From Neocallimastix lanati (nom. inval.) (lineage: Eukaryota > Neocallimastigomycota > Neocallimastigomycetes > Neocallimastigales > Neocallimastigaceae), in NCBI GenBank assembly GCA_016946835.1, contig JACVTC010000078.1, forward strand, positions 426,001-490,000: a stretch of DNA of 64,000 bases. The letters are read 5' to 3'. The position numbers were made by a program, and so were the translations under genes. Each line of letters begins with the position of its first letter. Within the stretch, counting starts at the first letter, position 1. Below the pieces are notes generated by a model, which had not been told where the DNA came from, made no database searches, and worked only from the letters and a program-made list of their open reading frames with translations. Positions 12,890-23,959 of this stretch are shown here, piece after piece.

Positions 12890-13677
12890 TTATTGGGTAT
12901 GATAAAGAATTATAAAAATTTCATAAATTTTTATAAAAATGTAAAAAAAATACAAATTTTATACAAATTATAATAATTGTATTAATATCGGGAGAGTTGC
13001 ATTTCCCCAAATTGCATTTCACCAAGTTGCATTTCGACAAGTGGAGTATTGATATAAATAAATGAATAAATAAATAAATATTAATTCAAAATAATTTTTT
13101 TTAAAAATTGTTTTTGTTATTTTTTATTAAAAGTTTATTTATAAATTTTATAAATAGGTAATTACAATGGGGGAAGTTGCATTACGCCAATTTTTTCACG
13201 TGATATATACAAATTTGTGGCTATAGCTATATTATACTACATAATATTATTTTATTGTATTATTTTGTTATTTCAATTTTTAAATAAATTATTAAGTGAA
13301 TAATTAAATAAATCATATAATGGTTAGATTTTTTGATTTTAATTCTTTTTTTTAATAATAATTCTTTTATTTAAATGTTATTAAAAATATAAATATTATT
13401 AATTATTTTACTTAAATGTTATTAATAAAAAAAAACACATAAAAATATAAATGTTATTAAAAATATAAATTTTATTAATAATAATTCTTTTCTTTTAAAA
13501 ATTATTAAGCGAAATAATAATTATAATGATAAAACTATAAATTATACATTGTATTTGAATATTTATTAAAACTGTATAAATTTAATATGCTTTATAAATT
13601 AAATTATTGAATGACAGAATTCTGATTATTTCATTTGGTCATTCCTCATTTCTTAATTATTTATTATAAAGTAATAT
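12837..13677. other. AT-rich spacer with short direct repeats
   Basis: Holds an A run (12855-12888) and the 15-bp repeats listed separately. I see no gene. Confidence 0.6.
12996..13190. repeat. 15-bp direct repeats, GTTGCATTTCNCCAA type
   Basis: Three exact-period copies at 12996-13010, 13011-13025 and 13026-13040 (GTTGCATTTCCCCAA, ATTGCATTTCACCAA, GTTGCATTTCGACAA). A fourth copy is at 13176-13190 (GTTGCATTACGCCAA). They stand out from the A/T background and lie 0.5-0.7 kb downstream of the MULE transposase stop. They could be a terminal or subterminal repeat of that transposon; I could not find a matching inverted copy on the other side. Confidence 0.6.
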
Positions 13678-15103
13678 TTATATTATATTATTTAAATTAG
13701 TTAAACAATCAAACCACAAATTAATAATTTTTTTTCTATCACATTTAGCATCAATTAACTTGGCTTCAATACTTTTGAAGCGTTCAATTAAGACACTGAT
13801 TTCATTAGCTTTATTTATTGCTCTTTTTTTTATTTTCCAAATTCCTCTTATTTTTCTTTGATAATCATAATATGATAAATGTTCAAGTTCATTTAATTTA
13901 TCTATCAATTCATAAAAAGATGGTTTTGTTGGAAATAAATTATTTAAATAATTATTGAGTGATTCTGAGGCATTGTTTGTTATATGTTCTATATTATTAT
14001 AATAATTCCAAATTTTCATATCATAATCAATTAAATATGTTTTATAAAAATATTCTAAAAATTTTAAAAATTGACAATAATTATTTTTAATGGATTTAAT
14101 TTTAATTATAACATAAATATCAAATATATATTCAGGATTTATAAATGGTAAATTTGAAATAGCTTTATAATAAATAAATATATTATTATTATTTTTTACT
14201 TCATTATAGCATAATTTATTTTTTTTAATTTCTAGTGATTTTTTATAATGCCAAATGCAATATTTAATATTTGTATTAGGAAATATTGTTTTTGCTGCTT
14301 TAGATATGGCCCTTTCAAAATCACAATGCAAATTTTTTGGTTCAATTCTAATATTATTGTTACATGTATTAGCATTTTTTTTTCAATTTTTCAAATAACA
14401 TTTTATATGTTTCTTGTTCTTTATTTTTTAATATTGCAAAAGAAGTAGTGAAAAAACTATTTAATTCTTTAGCATAAGTTCTTGTAATAAATACTTGATA
14501 ACTAAATTTAGGGGCAATAAAAAATGTACCATCAACAAATATATCATCATTATATTCCCTAAATAATTTTGCTTGAAAAGGGGATTGAAAAATTATTAAA
14601 TTAGAATTTTTGAATATCATAAAATTTTCACCTCGCTTTGTTTTATAATATTCAGATTCACTTGGAATTTCAGCAAATGTTGTTACATTGGATGGTAGTT
14701 TTTTATTTAAATTTCTTGATATTTGGGATTTAATTGAATTATATTCTGGACATATAAGTCCCATTTCTTTAGAAATTTTATTATATAGGGGTTTTATTTT
14801 TATACCAAAAGGAATTGAACTTTTTTCAATTCCATCTTTAATTTTATGTTTCATTATAGATAGGGATACATCGTATTCATTTTCAGGATGATTATGTAAA
14901 CCATTATACTTTAAAATTTCTTTCTTATCATTTAAAATAATAAAAGATTTACATTTATTTATTTTTTTATATTCTGTACATTTATACACTTTGGAATTAT
15001 CTTTTCTTTTATATGAAAAATTAAATTTATATTTTTTATTAATAATAATTTGTTCTTTTCCTTTGTTGGATTCACTTATATCAATAATTAAATTTTCTTC
15101 CAT
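13678..15103 (-). pseudogene. FLYWCH / MULE-type transposase, one frameshift
   Basis: Starts at 15103. The first frame (to 14369) has an FLYWCH zinc finger at about residues 15-75 (YKCTEYKKINKCKS then HNHPE: Cys, Cys, His, His). The beginning of the MULE transposase core follows, with VDGTFFIAPKFSYQVFIT carrying the first catalytic Asp. The second frame (14331-13678) resumes with CDFERAISKA (second Asp) and the helical C-terminal part with NASESLNNYL. The two frames overlap at an A run near 14377-14384, and one A fewer or more would join them into about 475 residues. So this is either a dead transposase or a live one with a homopolymer error. Terminal inverted repeats were not found with confidence. 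Confidence 0.82.
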
Positions 15104-15716
15104 TTCTATATTTTTATAAATATTTTTTAATTATATAATTATAATTATTATATTAATTATCCAATATTATTCGTAATTGTAACGGAGGTGCTTCTATTGT
15201 AACGGCGGGACGTGGTATAGAAACACAGAAAGGAGAAAACTCAATAGGTTTACACTATCTGTATAAATAATTCGTTTTATTAGAAATGTTTTTTATTAAT
15301 TATAAAATTTAAAATAATTATTAATATTAATCAACAAGGTAATATTTCGAATTACTTATACGTTAATTATTATTAATAAAAGCACGAAGAAAAATATTTT
15401 CATTCGTGAAGTTCGCACTATTTATACTTTTAACGGAAAAACAGTTTTAACATGTAAAAATAATTTTAAAGAAATATTTAGAAATATGTTTGTAATAATT
15501 AATAATGTAAAGTTTCTAGAATATAGATTTTAATTGATGAAAATGAATCTTATCAAAAAAGAATAAAATAATTTATATAATAAGAATTTCTAAATTCATT
15601 TCGGTTGAATTACGAACCAAAAGAATCTTTAACTTTCTATAATTTTATACAGAAAGAATATTCAAGAAGATATTATTAATAATTAATAAAATAATTAATA
15701 AAATAATTATTAATGC
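15104..15716. other. Spacer upstream of the transposase gene
   Basis: Mostly A/T, with a G/C-richer patch at 15177-15260 in which ATTGTAACGG occurs twice about 20 bp apart. No gene is visible. It may contain the transposase promoter and the other end of the MULE element. Confidence 0.5.
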
Positions 15717-15793
15717 AAAATGGGTTGAGGTATGAGTCGAACCCATGAAGTACTGGTCATGGTCAATGTAACTAACCATTGAACCAAAGTTCT
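15717..15793 (-). other. tRNA-like Pol III unit beside the LTR-element landing site
   Basis: Minus strand: A box TGGTTCAATGG (15776-15786) and B box GGTTCGACTCA (15733-15743, 10 of 11 consensus positions), followed at once by a T4 terminator (AAAA at 15717-15720 on plus). The arms do not fold into a good cloverleaf, so this is a tRNA-derived sequence and not a tRNA gene I would count. Its 5' end lies about 14 bp from the E1 insertion point, the distance at which Ty3-like elements integrate upstream of Pol III genes. Confidence 0.55.
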
Positions 15794-15807
15794 AATTTTA
15801 CTAACTG

Positions 15808-16466
15808 TGATACGATACCACTATAAAAATAAGATTTAGGTAAGAAATTTAGGTTAGAAATATTGTATAAATATTATTGGTTATAATAATTAAAATAATT
15901 TATATATAGTTAATTCAAATAATTATTTTTAAAAGCATGGTTAATTCTTTTGTCATAATTAAAAATAGATAAATTATATTATTAATGATTCTATTATTAT
16001 GATAATAAATTAATTCATCATTATTATTAATAAGTTTTATTTTATATTTTAAATATTATTTTGAGAATTATATAGTTTTAGGAATTATATTATAAATATT
16101 GACAATTATATTTTATTCAGGAAATATATTTTAAATATTAATAGTTAAATATATTTAATAATGAAATTGTATTTTTAAATAAAGTTATTAGGAAATTAAT
16201 AGTTAAAGAGATATGTTTAATAAAAATATAATATTAATTAATTATTTTAACAATTATATAAAATTAAGAGAATGTAATAATAAATTATTATGTATGTAAA
16301 AATAAAATTATAAAAATAAATAAAGAACAAAATATTATTATAAAACATTATTATTATAAATTATTTTCTTATATTTATTAGAATATATTATTGTGTCATA
16401 ATTCCCTAGAGAAACGACCAAATAAATAAATAACTAGATATGGAATATTTTAAATGTTCTGTATCA
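15808..16466 (+). repeat. E1 5' LTR
   Basis: 659 bp, begins TGATACGATACC and ends GTATCA. It matches the right copy throughout by eye. Its first and last parts are clearly related to the E2 LTR. Confidence 0.92.
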
Positions 16467-16529
16467 AAAATGGTGGAGAATCCGGGCGTTTCTCTAGCAT
16501 GATAATATGAAAATAATAAAAATTTGAAA

Positions 16530-16574
<45 letters not shown>

Positions 16575-16777
16575 AAAAAAAAATATCGTGTAATAAAATA
16601 ATAGTTTATTTTAACACGTAAAGATAATATTAATAGTTTTTAATGACACATAATAAAATAATAGTTTAATATAGTAAATAATAAAATAATAGTTATTTAA
16701 AATGTTATAATAATATATATTATTTAAAATAACGCGTAATAGAAATAAATATAAACAAAAAAAAAAAAAGAAAAAAT

Positions 16778-16821
<44 letters not shown>

Positions 16822-16827
16822 ATCAAA

Positions 16828-18483
16828 ATGAATGTTCAAGGCTTAATAAAAGAACTACCTTTATTAGTCAATTATGGAAGGGATATTGATGGATGGATTA
16901 AGGACTTTGAGGAAGTTATGGAATTATGGGAGATTTACACATTGAGGCAACAATACTTTTGGATAATTAAATGTGTAAATCAAGACATAAATATAGAAAT
17001 TAAAATATTAAAAGAAAAGTATAAAAGAAATGAATATCCAACATTAAAAGAAATACAATATGCCATTGAAAAATATTTAAATATTACTCAAAGTGAAAAA
17101 TGCTGGACTTTAAAGACCATAAAAGTTCCAAATGATACAAAAATTTCAATTTTTAATGTAACTTATAGAAGACTATTAAAGAATTTGGAGTGCGACTTTA
17201 GGAAATTAGTGACAATTGAAGATTATTTAAATTCAATAAAAGTTAGACGTTTCCCATATCAACAAGTAATTATAAAAGGATGCAAAACTATAGAAGATGC
17301 TATGAAAACTGCTTCTCTCGCTGAAAGAATAGAAAATGAATTAATAGAATCTAATAAGGAAGAAAGAGAAAGCTTTAATAACCATAAAATAACTTATAAT
17401 AGGAGAAACAATAGGACTGACCCTTATAACACGCATTTTAGAGAATATGGATTAATAAATGAAAATATTAATAAAAATTTTAGGAAATTTAATTTTAATT
17501 ATTACAATAATTATAATAATAAATTAAAAACTAATAATTATTATAATAAAATAAATAATTTTACGCCTAGACAAAACAAAATGAATTATTATAAAAGAAA
17601 TTATAATATTGAACAAAATAAAAATTTTAATTATTTTGATTCGGATTATACTAATGTTGAATGTGGCAATTCAAATTTTAATGGTAAAGAAAATTATTTA
17701 AAATCTATGAATAATTCTAATTGTAATTCTTGCATGAATGTTAATTCAATAAATAATTATTATATTAATAAAGAAAATTTGAATTCATATTATTATTATG
17801 GTAATATTAATAGTTCTTCAAAAGGTATTTATAAAGAAATAATAAATAGTAATTATGATCATAATATTAATAGTAAAGATACTTGCACTATTGAAGAAAA
17901 TTATAATTTAAATTCCGTGGATGAAAATGTTAATGTTAAGGGCGAATCAGGAAATAAACACGTAAATAATGATAATGATAGAATTCAAACTAAAATCACA
18001 ACTTATAATGATAATATGGATAAACAAATTATTGAAGAAAATATAGAAGGTAATATGGTAATTAATAAATTGAGTGATACTATTCTCGAAGGTAACGTAT
18101 ATAATCCATCACATAAACTAATTCCAGTAGAAAAGAAAAACGAAAACATATTATTATGTAAAGAGGAAAGTAAATTATTAGAAAGTAAACCTATTGATAA
18201 ATTGAAAATAAATAAAATTAAGATGGAAGGAAATAATTTAAATATTTATAATGAAATGATAAATAAAATTAAAATAAATTCTGATAATAAAATAATAATA
18301 AAAAAAATACCTACTGTAGAAAATTCCAACCAAAATAATGGTAATAGCAAAAATAATTCAAAAAGAAAATTTAAAATTAAATTTAATTATAAAAATACAA
18401 TTATTAAAAAGTATAATAATAATAGGAAAGATACAAAGTGTATTATCAGGAATTACAAATATAAAAGAAAAAGAAAAACATAG
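16828..18483 (+). CDS. E1 Gag-like protein, no zinc knuckle
   Basis: 551 residues. The first about 180 align with the E2 and E3 Gag N-termini. Shared patterns include LPLLVNYGRDIDGWI against LPHLADYGKDVDSWM in E3, a YPTLKEIQ/YPTFKEIQ block, and a DYLNSI/DYTNAI block. This is the retrotransposon gag (capsid) region. The rest is Asn/Tyr/Lys-rich low complexity. Unlike E2 and E3 I find no CCHC knuckle. It probably assembles into particles with helper Gag or packages its own RNA. The start is the first ATG after the A-rich leader. Confidence 0.8.
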   Translation: MNVQGLIKELPLLVNYGRDIDGWIKDFEEVMELWEIYTLRQQYFWIIKCVNQDINIEIKILKEKYKRNEYPTLKEIQYAIEKYLNITQSEKCWTLKTIKVPNDTKISIFNVTYRRLLKNLECDFRKLVTIEDYLNSIKVRRFPYQQVIIKGCKTIEDAMKTASLAERIENELIESNKEERESFNNHKITYNRRNNRTDPYNTHFREYGLINENINKNFRKFNFNYYNNYNNKLKTNNYYNKINNFTPRQNKMNYYKRNYNIEQNKNFNYFDSDYTNVECGNSNFNGKENYLKSMNNSNCNSCMNVNSINNYYINKENLNSYYYYGNINSSSKGIYKEIINSNYDHNINSKDTCTIEENYNLNSVDENVNVKGESGNKHVNNDNDRIQTKITTYNDNMDKQIIEENIEGNMVINKLSDTILEGNVYNPSHKLIPVEKKNENILLCKEESKLLESKPIDKLKINKIKMEGNNLNIYNEMINKIKINSDNKIIIKKIPTVENSNQNNGNSKNNSKRKFKIKFNYKNTIIKKYNNNRKDTKCIIRNYKYKRKRKT

Positions 18484-18667
18484 TTTGAATATAATTCAAT
18501 TAAATTTTCAAAATTCAAAATTCAAAAATTCAAAATTTAAATTATTAAATTTCAAATTTCAAATTTCAAATTTCTATAAAAAAAAAAAAAAAAAAAAAAA
18601 TTTATACATAATATTTTTATGTTTTTACTTTTTTAACAAAATATATATAAAAATTTAATTATTAAAT

Positions 18668-18702
<35 letters not shown>

Positions 18703-18719
18703 TTTTTTTTTTTTCGCCT

Positions 18720-18759
18720 GACTTCAAGGGACGAAGTCTTATTTAAAGTGGGGGAATCT
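18720..18759 (+). promoter_or_regulatory. E1 3' hairpin and polypurine tract
   Basis: GACTTC-aagggac-GAAGTC (perfect 6-bp stem, 18720-18738), then AAAGTGGGGGAATCT running into the LTR at 18760. The G-rich tract is the likely plus-strand primer. The hairpin is the same in E2 and E3. Confidence 0.75.
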
Positions 18760-19418
18760 TGATACGATACCACTATAAAAATAAGATTTAGGTAAGAAAT
18801 TTAGGTTAGAAATATTGTATAAATATTATTGGTTATAATAATTAAAATAATTTATATATAGTTAATTCAAATAATTATTTTTAAAAGCATGGTTAATTCT
18901 TTTGTCATAATTAAAAATAGATAAATTATATTATTAATGATTCTATTATTATGATAATAAATTAATTCATCATTATTATTAATAAGTTTTATTTTATATT
19001 TTAAATATTATTTTGAGAATTATATAGTTTTAGGAATTATATTATAAATATTGACAATTATATTTTATTCAGGAAATATATTTTAAATATTAATAGTTAA
19101 ATATATTTAATAATGAAATTGTATTTTTAAATAAAGTTATTAGGAAATTAATAGTTAAAGAGATATGTTTAATAAAAATATAATATTAATTAATTATTTT
19201 AACAATTATATAAAATTAAGAGAATGTAATAATAAATTATTATGTATGTAAAAATAAAATTATAAAAATAAATAAAGAACAAAATATTATTATAAAACAT
19301 TATTATTATAAATTATTTTCTTATATTTATTAGAATATATTATTGTGTCATAATTCCCTAGAGAAACGACCAAATAAATAAATAACTAGATATGGAATAT
19401 TTTAAATGTTCTGTATCA
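18760..19418 (+). repeat. E1 3' LTR
   Basis: 659 bp, same as the left copy, followed by the ACTG duplication. Confidence 0.92.
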
Positions 19419-19422
19419 ACTG

Positions 19423-20323
19423 TGTGTAATAATTCTATTAAGAACTAACTCAAAATAGAATTATTAACTACAACTTAACGACTAATTCATTAAGTTGAGA
19501 AAATAAAATAAAATAAATTTTTTTACCTTTAATGTAGAGTTTATTATAAAATTAATTATAATAATAACACAAAATGTAAGAGAAGAATTGTTTGTATAAA
19601 TTGATCTTAAAAATATGTTTTTTAATAAAATATTTTTATTAATTTATTAAAGTTAAAAATATAAAAATGTTACTATTATAACTATGTTTTTTATAATAAT
19701 AACTCTTGATTTCTCAAAGAGAACTCAAGAGCCTTATTTATATTTTTTTATGAAAATAAGATTAAATAAGAAAGGGTTTTCTAATCTTAACAAATCTCTT
19801 ATCTAGGAAAAGATTAGATAGAAAAACCTAGATAAGTTTTCGATCGATATTCTATCCATATCGATCATCGCATTAATTAAGTAAAACCGATTACTTCTAA
19901 AAAGTAATTGGAAAAAATCTTAATTAACCGATTTTCTAATCTAATCTAATGATCGAAAATAAAAGAATAAAATAATAAAAGATATTTCGATCATATAATT
20001 TATCCTTATATTAAAAATATAAAATTAAATAGTTAATAAAATACAGAATACATTATAAAATACAGAATACATTATAAAATACAGAATACATTATAAAATA
20101 CAGAATAAAATACAATACAAAATACATTAGTTACAGTAGAGAATTTAACATATTGTAAATATATTATTTAAAATTATTAAATAAATTTTGTTAAATTAAT
20201 GAATATTTAAAATTAAATTAAATAAATTTAATAAATATTATATGTAATTAAATAAAGTTATAGTTATAATAACTTAACTAAGAAAATATAATTATTTGCT
20301 AACAAATAATTATAGATTCTTAC
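19423..20323. other. 901-bp segment bracketed by ACTG, possible solo LTR
   Basis: Starts TGTGTAATAATTC and ends near TTAC/TTACAC, so the ends are nearly inverted. It contains a perfect 12-bp inverted repeat near the left end (AATAATTCTATT ... AATAGAATTATT, about 19428-19465) and four copies of a 19-bp repeat at 20043-20118. No coding frame. The bracketing ACTG copies are the right duplication of E1 and the left duplication of E2. It may be a solo LTR or ordinary spacer; I cannot decide. Confidence 0.4.
20043..20118. repeat. 19-bp tandem repeat, four copies
   Basis: Unit ACAGAATACATTATAAAAT beginning at 20043, 20062, 20081 and (partial) 20100. Confidence 0.85.
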
Positions 20324-20327
20324 ACTG

Positions 20328-20793
20328 TGATACGTGACCACTATAAAAATGGTATTTAGGTAGATTCTTTAGGTTAAAGAAATACTTAAATATTATTGGT
20401 CAATAATAATTTTATAATAATATATATAATTTTAGAATAATAATTGTTAAACGGAGAATTCTTTTATTTATAAGTATATACTTATGATAAATTAATTCAC
20501 ATAAATAGCTATTTTTATATTTTATTTTAGTATAGTTAAAAAGAGATATTATGTATATTTGAGATAATTAATTATAATATTTATGTAAGAGAGTAGTAAT
20601 AATAATTGATGTAATAATTAATAATTAATAATAAATAAAGAGTACATTAAAAAGATATATTTATTACTTTATTTTGTATTATTGTATGTGTTATTTCTAT
20701 TTAATATTAGAATATATTATTTTGTCATAATTCCTTATTGTCATTGCCCATAAATAAATATTAATTTAGATACATAAATAAAATATCGTATCA
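20328..20793 (+). repeat. E2 5' LTR
   Basis: 466 bp, begins TGATACGTGACC. Related to the E1 LTR at both ends (shared CCACTATAAAAAT and TTAGAATATATTATT stretches) but clearly a different family. Confidence 0.92.
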
Positions 20794-21028
20794 AATTTGG
20801 TGGAGAATCCGGGCGTGACAATAGCAAAATAATATGAAAATAATATTAATAAAATAATACATCTACATAATAAATATATAATAAATATTATTTAGTATAT
20901 ATATAAAAAGAATTTAATTAGTTTAAATTAGTTATTAATAATTATAATAGTAATAGTTATAATAATATTAAATTGAATTAGAAAATTGTAATAAAAAATA
21001 TATATAAGAATAAATAAAATTTTTAAAG

Positions 21029-22477
21029 ATGAATGTTTTTAAGATATTAAGTACGTTACCATTATTAGAAAATTATAATAATGATATCAATGAATGGATA
21101 GAAGAATTAACCGAGTCATTTGAATTATGGGATATAAAAGAACAAGAAAGAAGATTTATTTTATGTAAAGAATGTGTAAATAAAGAAATTAGGTATGTTC
21201 TTGATGAATTAAAGGAAGAAAAGAATCAGGTTCCTAGCTTAAAAGAAATAAAAATAGCCTTAGAAGAATATCTAGAAATAACATCAAGTGTAAAATATTG
21301 GAACTTAATTAATTTAAAAATTAATTCAAATGAATCAATTAGTAATTTTAATTATAAATACTTAAGAAAATATAATGATATTGATAGTAATATAAAGAAA
21401 TTAATTACTGTTAATAATTATGTTAATTCAATCAGGTCCAGAATATATCCTTGTTTAAGAATATTAGAAGAAGAAATCGAAGATATAAAAGAAGCTATCA
21501 AATATGCAGAAAAAGTTGAAAGAATTGAAAAGAAATTAAATTTAAATTTAAATAATATTTATAAGAATAATAATCAAAAATGGAATAATAATAATTTCAA
21601 AATGAATAAATTAAATAGTAATATAAACAATAAGAATAATAAAATTATGTGCTTTAGATGCTATGAGTTAGGTCATAAAGCTGTTAATTGTAGACACACA
21701 TTTAAAGAATTAGCGGAATTAGAAAGAACTGGAATTTTGGAAATAAATAAAAGAAGAAATTTTATACCTGGAAACCATAATAATTATAATTATAAATTTA
21801 ATTCATATGATAGAAATAAAAACTGTATTAATTATTATCGTAGAAATTATAATTTAAATAGTAATATTGCTGAAAATCATCATAACATGATTAGTTTTGG
21901 TAAAAAGCATAATGGAAATAGAGAAATTTATAGGAATAATTATAATTTAAATAATAATTTTGGTAATAATAATTATAATAATTTAAATAATTATCTAAAT
22001 AAAAGTAATTATGATTTAAATAAAAATTTTGGTACCAATAACAATAACAGTAGTTTAAATGAGAATATGAATACAAAAAAAAATAGAATATACAATAATC
22101 ATGGTATAAATTATAATATGCAAGGAAATAAAGATGTAAATATTGGAAATGAAATTAATTTCAACAATAATTTAAATAATAATTGTGTAGAAAATACGTT
22201 TAATTCAAATATAGATATTACTCAAGATAATATAATTGGAAATAATATAAATAAAAACAATAATGGATATAGTAGAAACATAAATTCAGTAGGAAATAAT
22301 AGTGGTTTTACTAATAACAATACTAATAACAATGATAATTATACAAATAACGAAAATAAAAATGTTAATAATATTAACGAAATGAATTATAATAAAAACA
22401 ATAATAACAATAACAATAACAATAACAATAATAATAATAAAAATAATAATAATAGAAATAAAAAAAAAAAAAAATAA
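21029..22477 (+). CDS. E2 Gag-like protein with CCHC zinc knuckle
   Basis: 482 residues. The N-terminal gag domain is homologous to E1 and E3 (LPLLENYNNDINEWI, SLKEIKIALEEYLEI). A single zinc knuckle CFRCYELGHKAVNC (CX2CX4HX4C) starts at residue 208, much earlier than in E3, where it is C-terminal. After it comes a short helix (TFKELAELERTGIL) matching the end of E3 Gag. The remaining about 240 residues are nearly all Asn with Tyr/Lys. The Asn tail occupies the place where pol begins in E3, as if pol had been lost and replaced by repeat expansion. Confidence 0.83.
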   Translation: MNVFKILSTLPLLENYNNDINEWIEELTESFELWDIKEQERRFILCKECVNKEIRYVLDELKEEKNQVPSLKEIKIALEEYLEITSSVKYWNLINLKINSNESISNFNYKYLRKYNDIDSNIKKLITVNNYVNSIRSRIYPCLRILEEEIEDIKEAIKYAEKVERIEKKLNLNLNNIYKNNNQKWNNNNFKMNKLNSNINNKNNKIMCFRCYELGHKAVNCRHTFKELAELERTGILEINKRRNFIPGNHNNYNYKFNSYDRNKNCINYYRRNYNLNSNIAENHHNMISFGKKHNGNREIYRNNYNLNNNFGNNNYNNLNNYLNKSNYDLNKNFGTNNNNSSLNENMNTKKNRIYNNHGINYNMQGNKDVNIGNEINFNNNLNNNCVENTFNSNIDITQDNIIGNNINKNNNGYSRNINSVGNNSGFTNNNTNNNDNYTNNENKNVNNINEMNYNKNNNNNNNNNNNNNNKNNNNRNKKKKK

Positions 22478-22550
22478 ATAAATAATTTAATTATGATAAG
22501 TATTAATAAATAAATAATTATATATATAACAATCATTTAAATTAAATTAA

Positions 22551-22572
22551 TTCGAAATTTCAAGATTTCGAA
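22551..22572 (+). other. E2 post-gag hairpin
   Basis: TTCGAAAT-ttcaag-ATTTCGAA, perfect 8-bp stem, followed by long A runs. E1 (18533-18552) and E3 (29968-30009) have hairpins in the corresponding place. Confidence 0.6.
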
Positions 22573-22612
22573 TTTCAAAAATTATAATAATCATTAATTC
22601 AAAAATTTAATT

Positions 22613-22663
<51 letters not shown>

Positions 22664-22683
22664 CCAATAATAAATTTTAATAA

Positions 22684-22723
<40 letters not shown>

Positions 22724-22738
22724 TTATATGGTTATAGA

Positions 22739-22777
22739 GACTTCAGGGGACGAAGTCTAATTTAAGTGGGGGCGTCT
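22739..22777 (+). promoter_or_regulatory. E2 3' hairpin and polypurine tract
   Basis: GACTTC-aggggac-GAAGTC (22739-22757), then AAGTGGGGGCGTCT up to the LTR start at 22778. Confidence 0.75.
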
Positions 22778-23243
22778 TGATACGTGACCACTATAAAAAT
22801 GGTATTTAGGTAGATTCTTTAGGTTAAAGAAATACTTAAATATTATTGGTCAATAATAATTTTATAATAATATATATAATTTTAGAATAATAATTGTTAA
22901 ACGGAGAATTCTTTTATTTATAAGTATATACTTATGATAAATTAATTCACATAAATAGCTATTTTTATATTTTATTTTAGTATAGTTAAAAAGAGATATT
23001 ATGTATATTTGAGATAATTAATTATAATATTTATGTAAGAGAGTAGTAATAATAATTGATGTAATAATTAATAATTAATAATAAATAAAGAGTACATTAA
23101 AAAGATATATTTATTACTTTATTTTGTATTATTGTATGTGTTATTTCTATTTAATATTAGAATATATTATTTTGTCATAATTCCTTATTGTCATTGCCCA
23201 TAAATAAATATTAATTTAGATACATAAATAAAATATCGTATCA
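22778..23243 (+). repeat. E2 3' LTR
   Basis: 466 bp, same length and sequence by eye as the left copy; followed by ACTG at 23244-23247. Confidence 0.92.
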
Positions 23244-23247
23244 ACTG

Positions 23248-23793
23248 TGATGCAGTATTTAAATAAAAAGAGAATATTATCAAGAAATAAAATTAAATAT
23301 AATAAATAATTAGTTAAATTATATATGTATATTATAATAATAAATAGTAATATAAAAATTATTAAATTTATTTAATTAGTTAATAGCCAATAGGATTTAA
23401 TTTATAGTAAATTAGAAATTAGAAATATAAAAGAAAAATTATTATAATTCTTTAAAGAAAAGGAGGTTTTTTTATTTAAAAAAAAAATAGAGATAAAATT
23501 GGTTAAAATAAATATATTTGGGGAATATATTTATTTATCAAAAATTTTAATAGTAATAAGTTAGTTAGAAATAAATAATTAATAAGATCTTTAATAACAT
23601 TTTATTATAAAATTTGTATTACGACATAAATAATTTAAATAAATAAATAAAACGACAAAACTATAATTTTTTTTATATTTTGTTTTAATATTAACGTGTA
23701 TTGTAATTATATATTTTTATATTAGAATATATTTTTATTTAATACAATCTTGCTAACCACAAAAACATTGATACTTATAGAAATAATGTATCA
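23248..23793 (+). repeat. E3 5' LTR
   Basis: Begins TGATGCAG, ends ATGTATCA; 546 bp. Confidence 0.92.
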
Positions 23794-23798
23794 AAATT

Positions 23799-23815
23799 TG
23801 GCGCCCAACGTGGGG
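23799..23815 (+). promoter_or_regulatory. E3 primer-binding site, tRNA-Lys type
   Basis: TGGCGCCCAACGTGGGG lies five bases after the LTR end. It starts with TGG, the complement of the tRNA CCA end, and is the well-known lysine-tRNA type of site. Confidence 0.8.
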
Positions 23816-23959
23816 GGAAAGCAAGATCAAATAAATTAATATGAAAATAATAAGAAAATTATAATTACAATATAATTATCATAATAGAATACTTTTTTTT
23901 TATATATAATCTTTCATTTATTTTTCTTTTTTTTATCAAGTAATTATTTTTTTTTTACA

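Larger units (their letters stand above)
15808..19418 (+). mobile_element. E1: Gag-only, non-autonomous Ty3-type LTR retrotransposon
   Basis: LTRs at 15808-16466 and 18760-19418 are both 659 bp and read as identical. Termini are TGATAC...GTATCA. The target duplication is ACTG (15804-15807 and 19419-19422). A primer-binding-like site TGGTGGAGAATCCGGGCG is at 16471-16488. A single Gag-like frame lies at 16828-18483. There is a 3' hairpin at 18720-18738 and a purine tract just before the right LTR. There is no protease, RT or integrase. Equal LTRs imply very recent insertion, so mobility must have been supplied by another element. Confidence 0.9.
20328..23243 (+). mobile_element. E2: Gag-only, non-autonomous Ty3-type LTR retrotransposon
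   Basis: LTRs at 20328-20793 and 22778-23243, both 466 bp. Termini TGATAC...GTATCA; ACTG duplications at 20324-20327 and 23244-23247. The same primer-binding-like site as E1 lies at 20798-20816. One Gag frame (21029-22477), then a hairpin, A runs, a second hairpin (22739-22757) and the G-rich tract before the right LTR. No pol. The right ACTG directly abuts the left LTR of E3. Confidence 0.9.

Noticed and set aside
15717-15793. Functional tRNA gene
   Set aside because: A and B boxes are present but acceptor and T stems do not pair and no anticodon loop can be placed.
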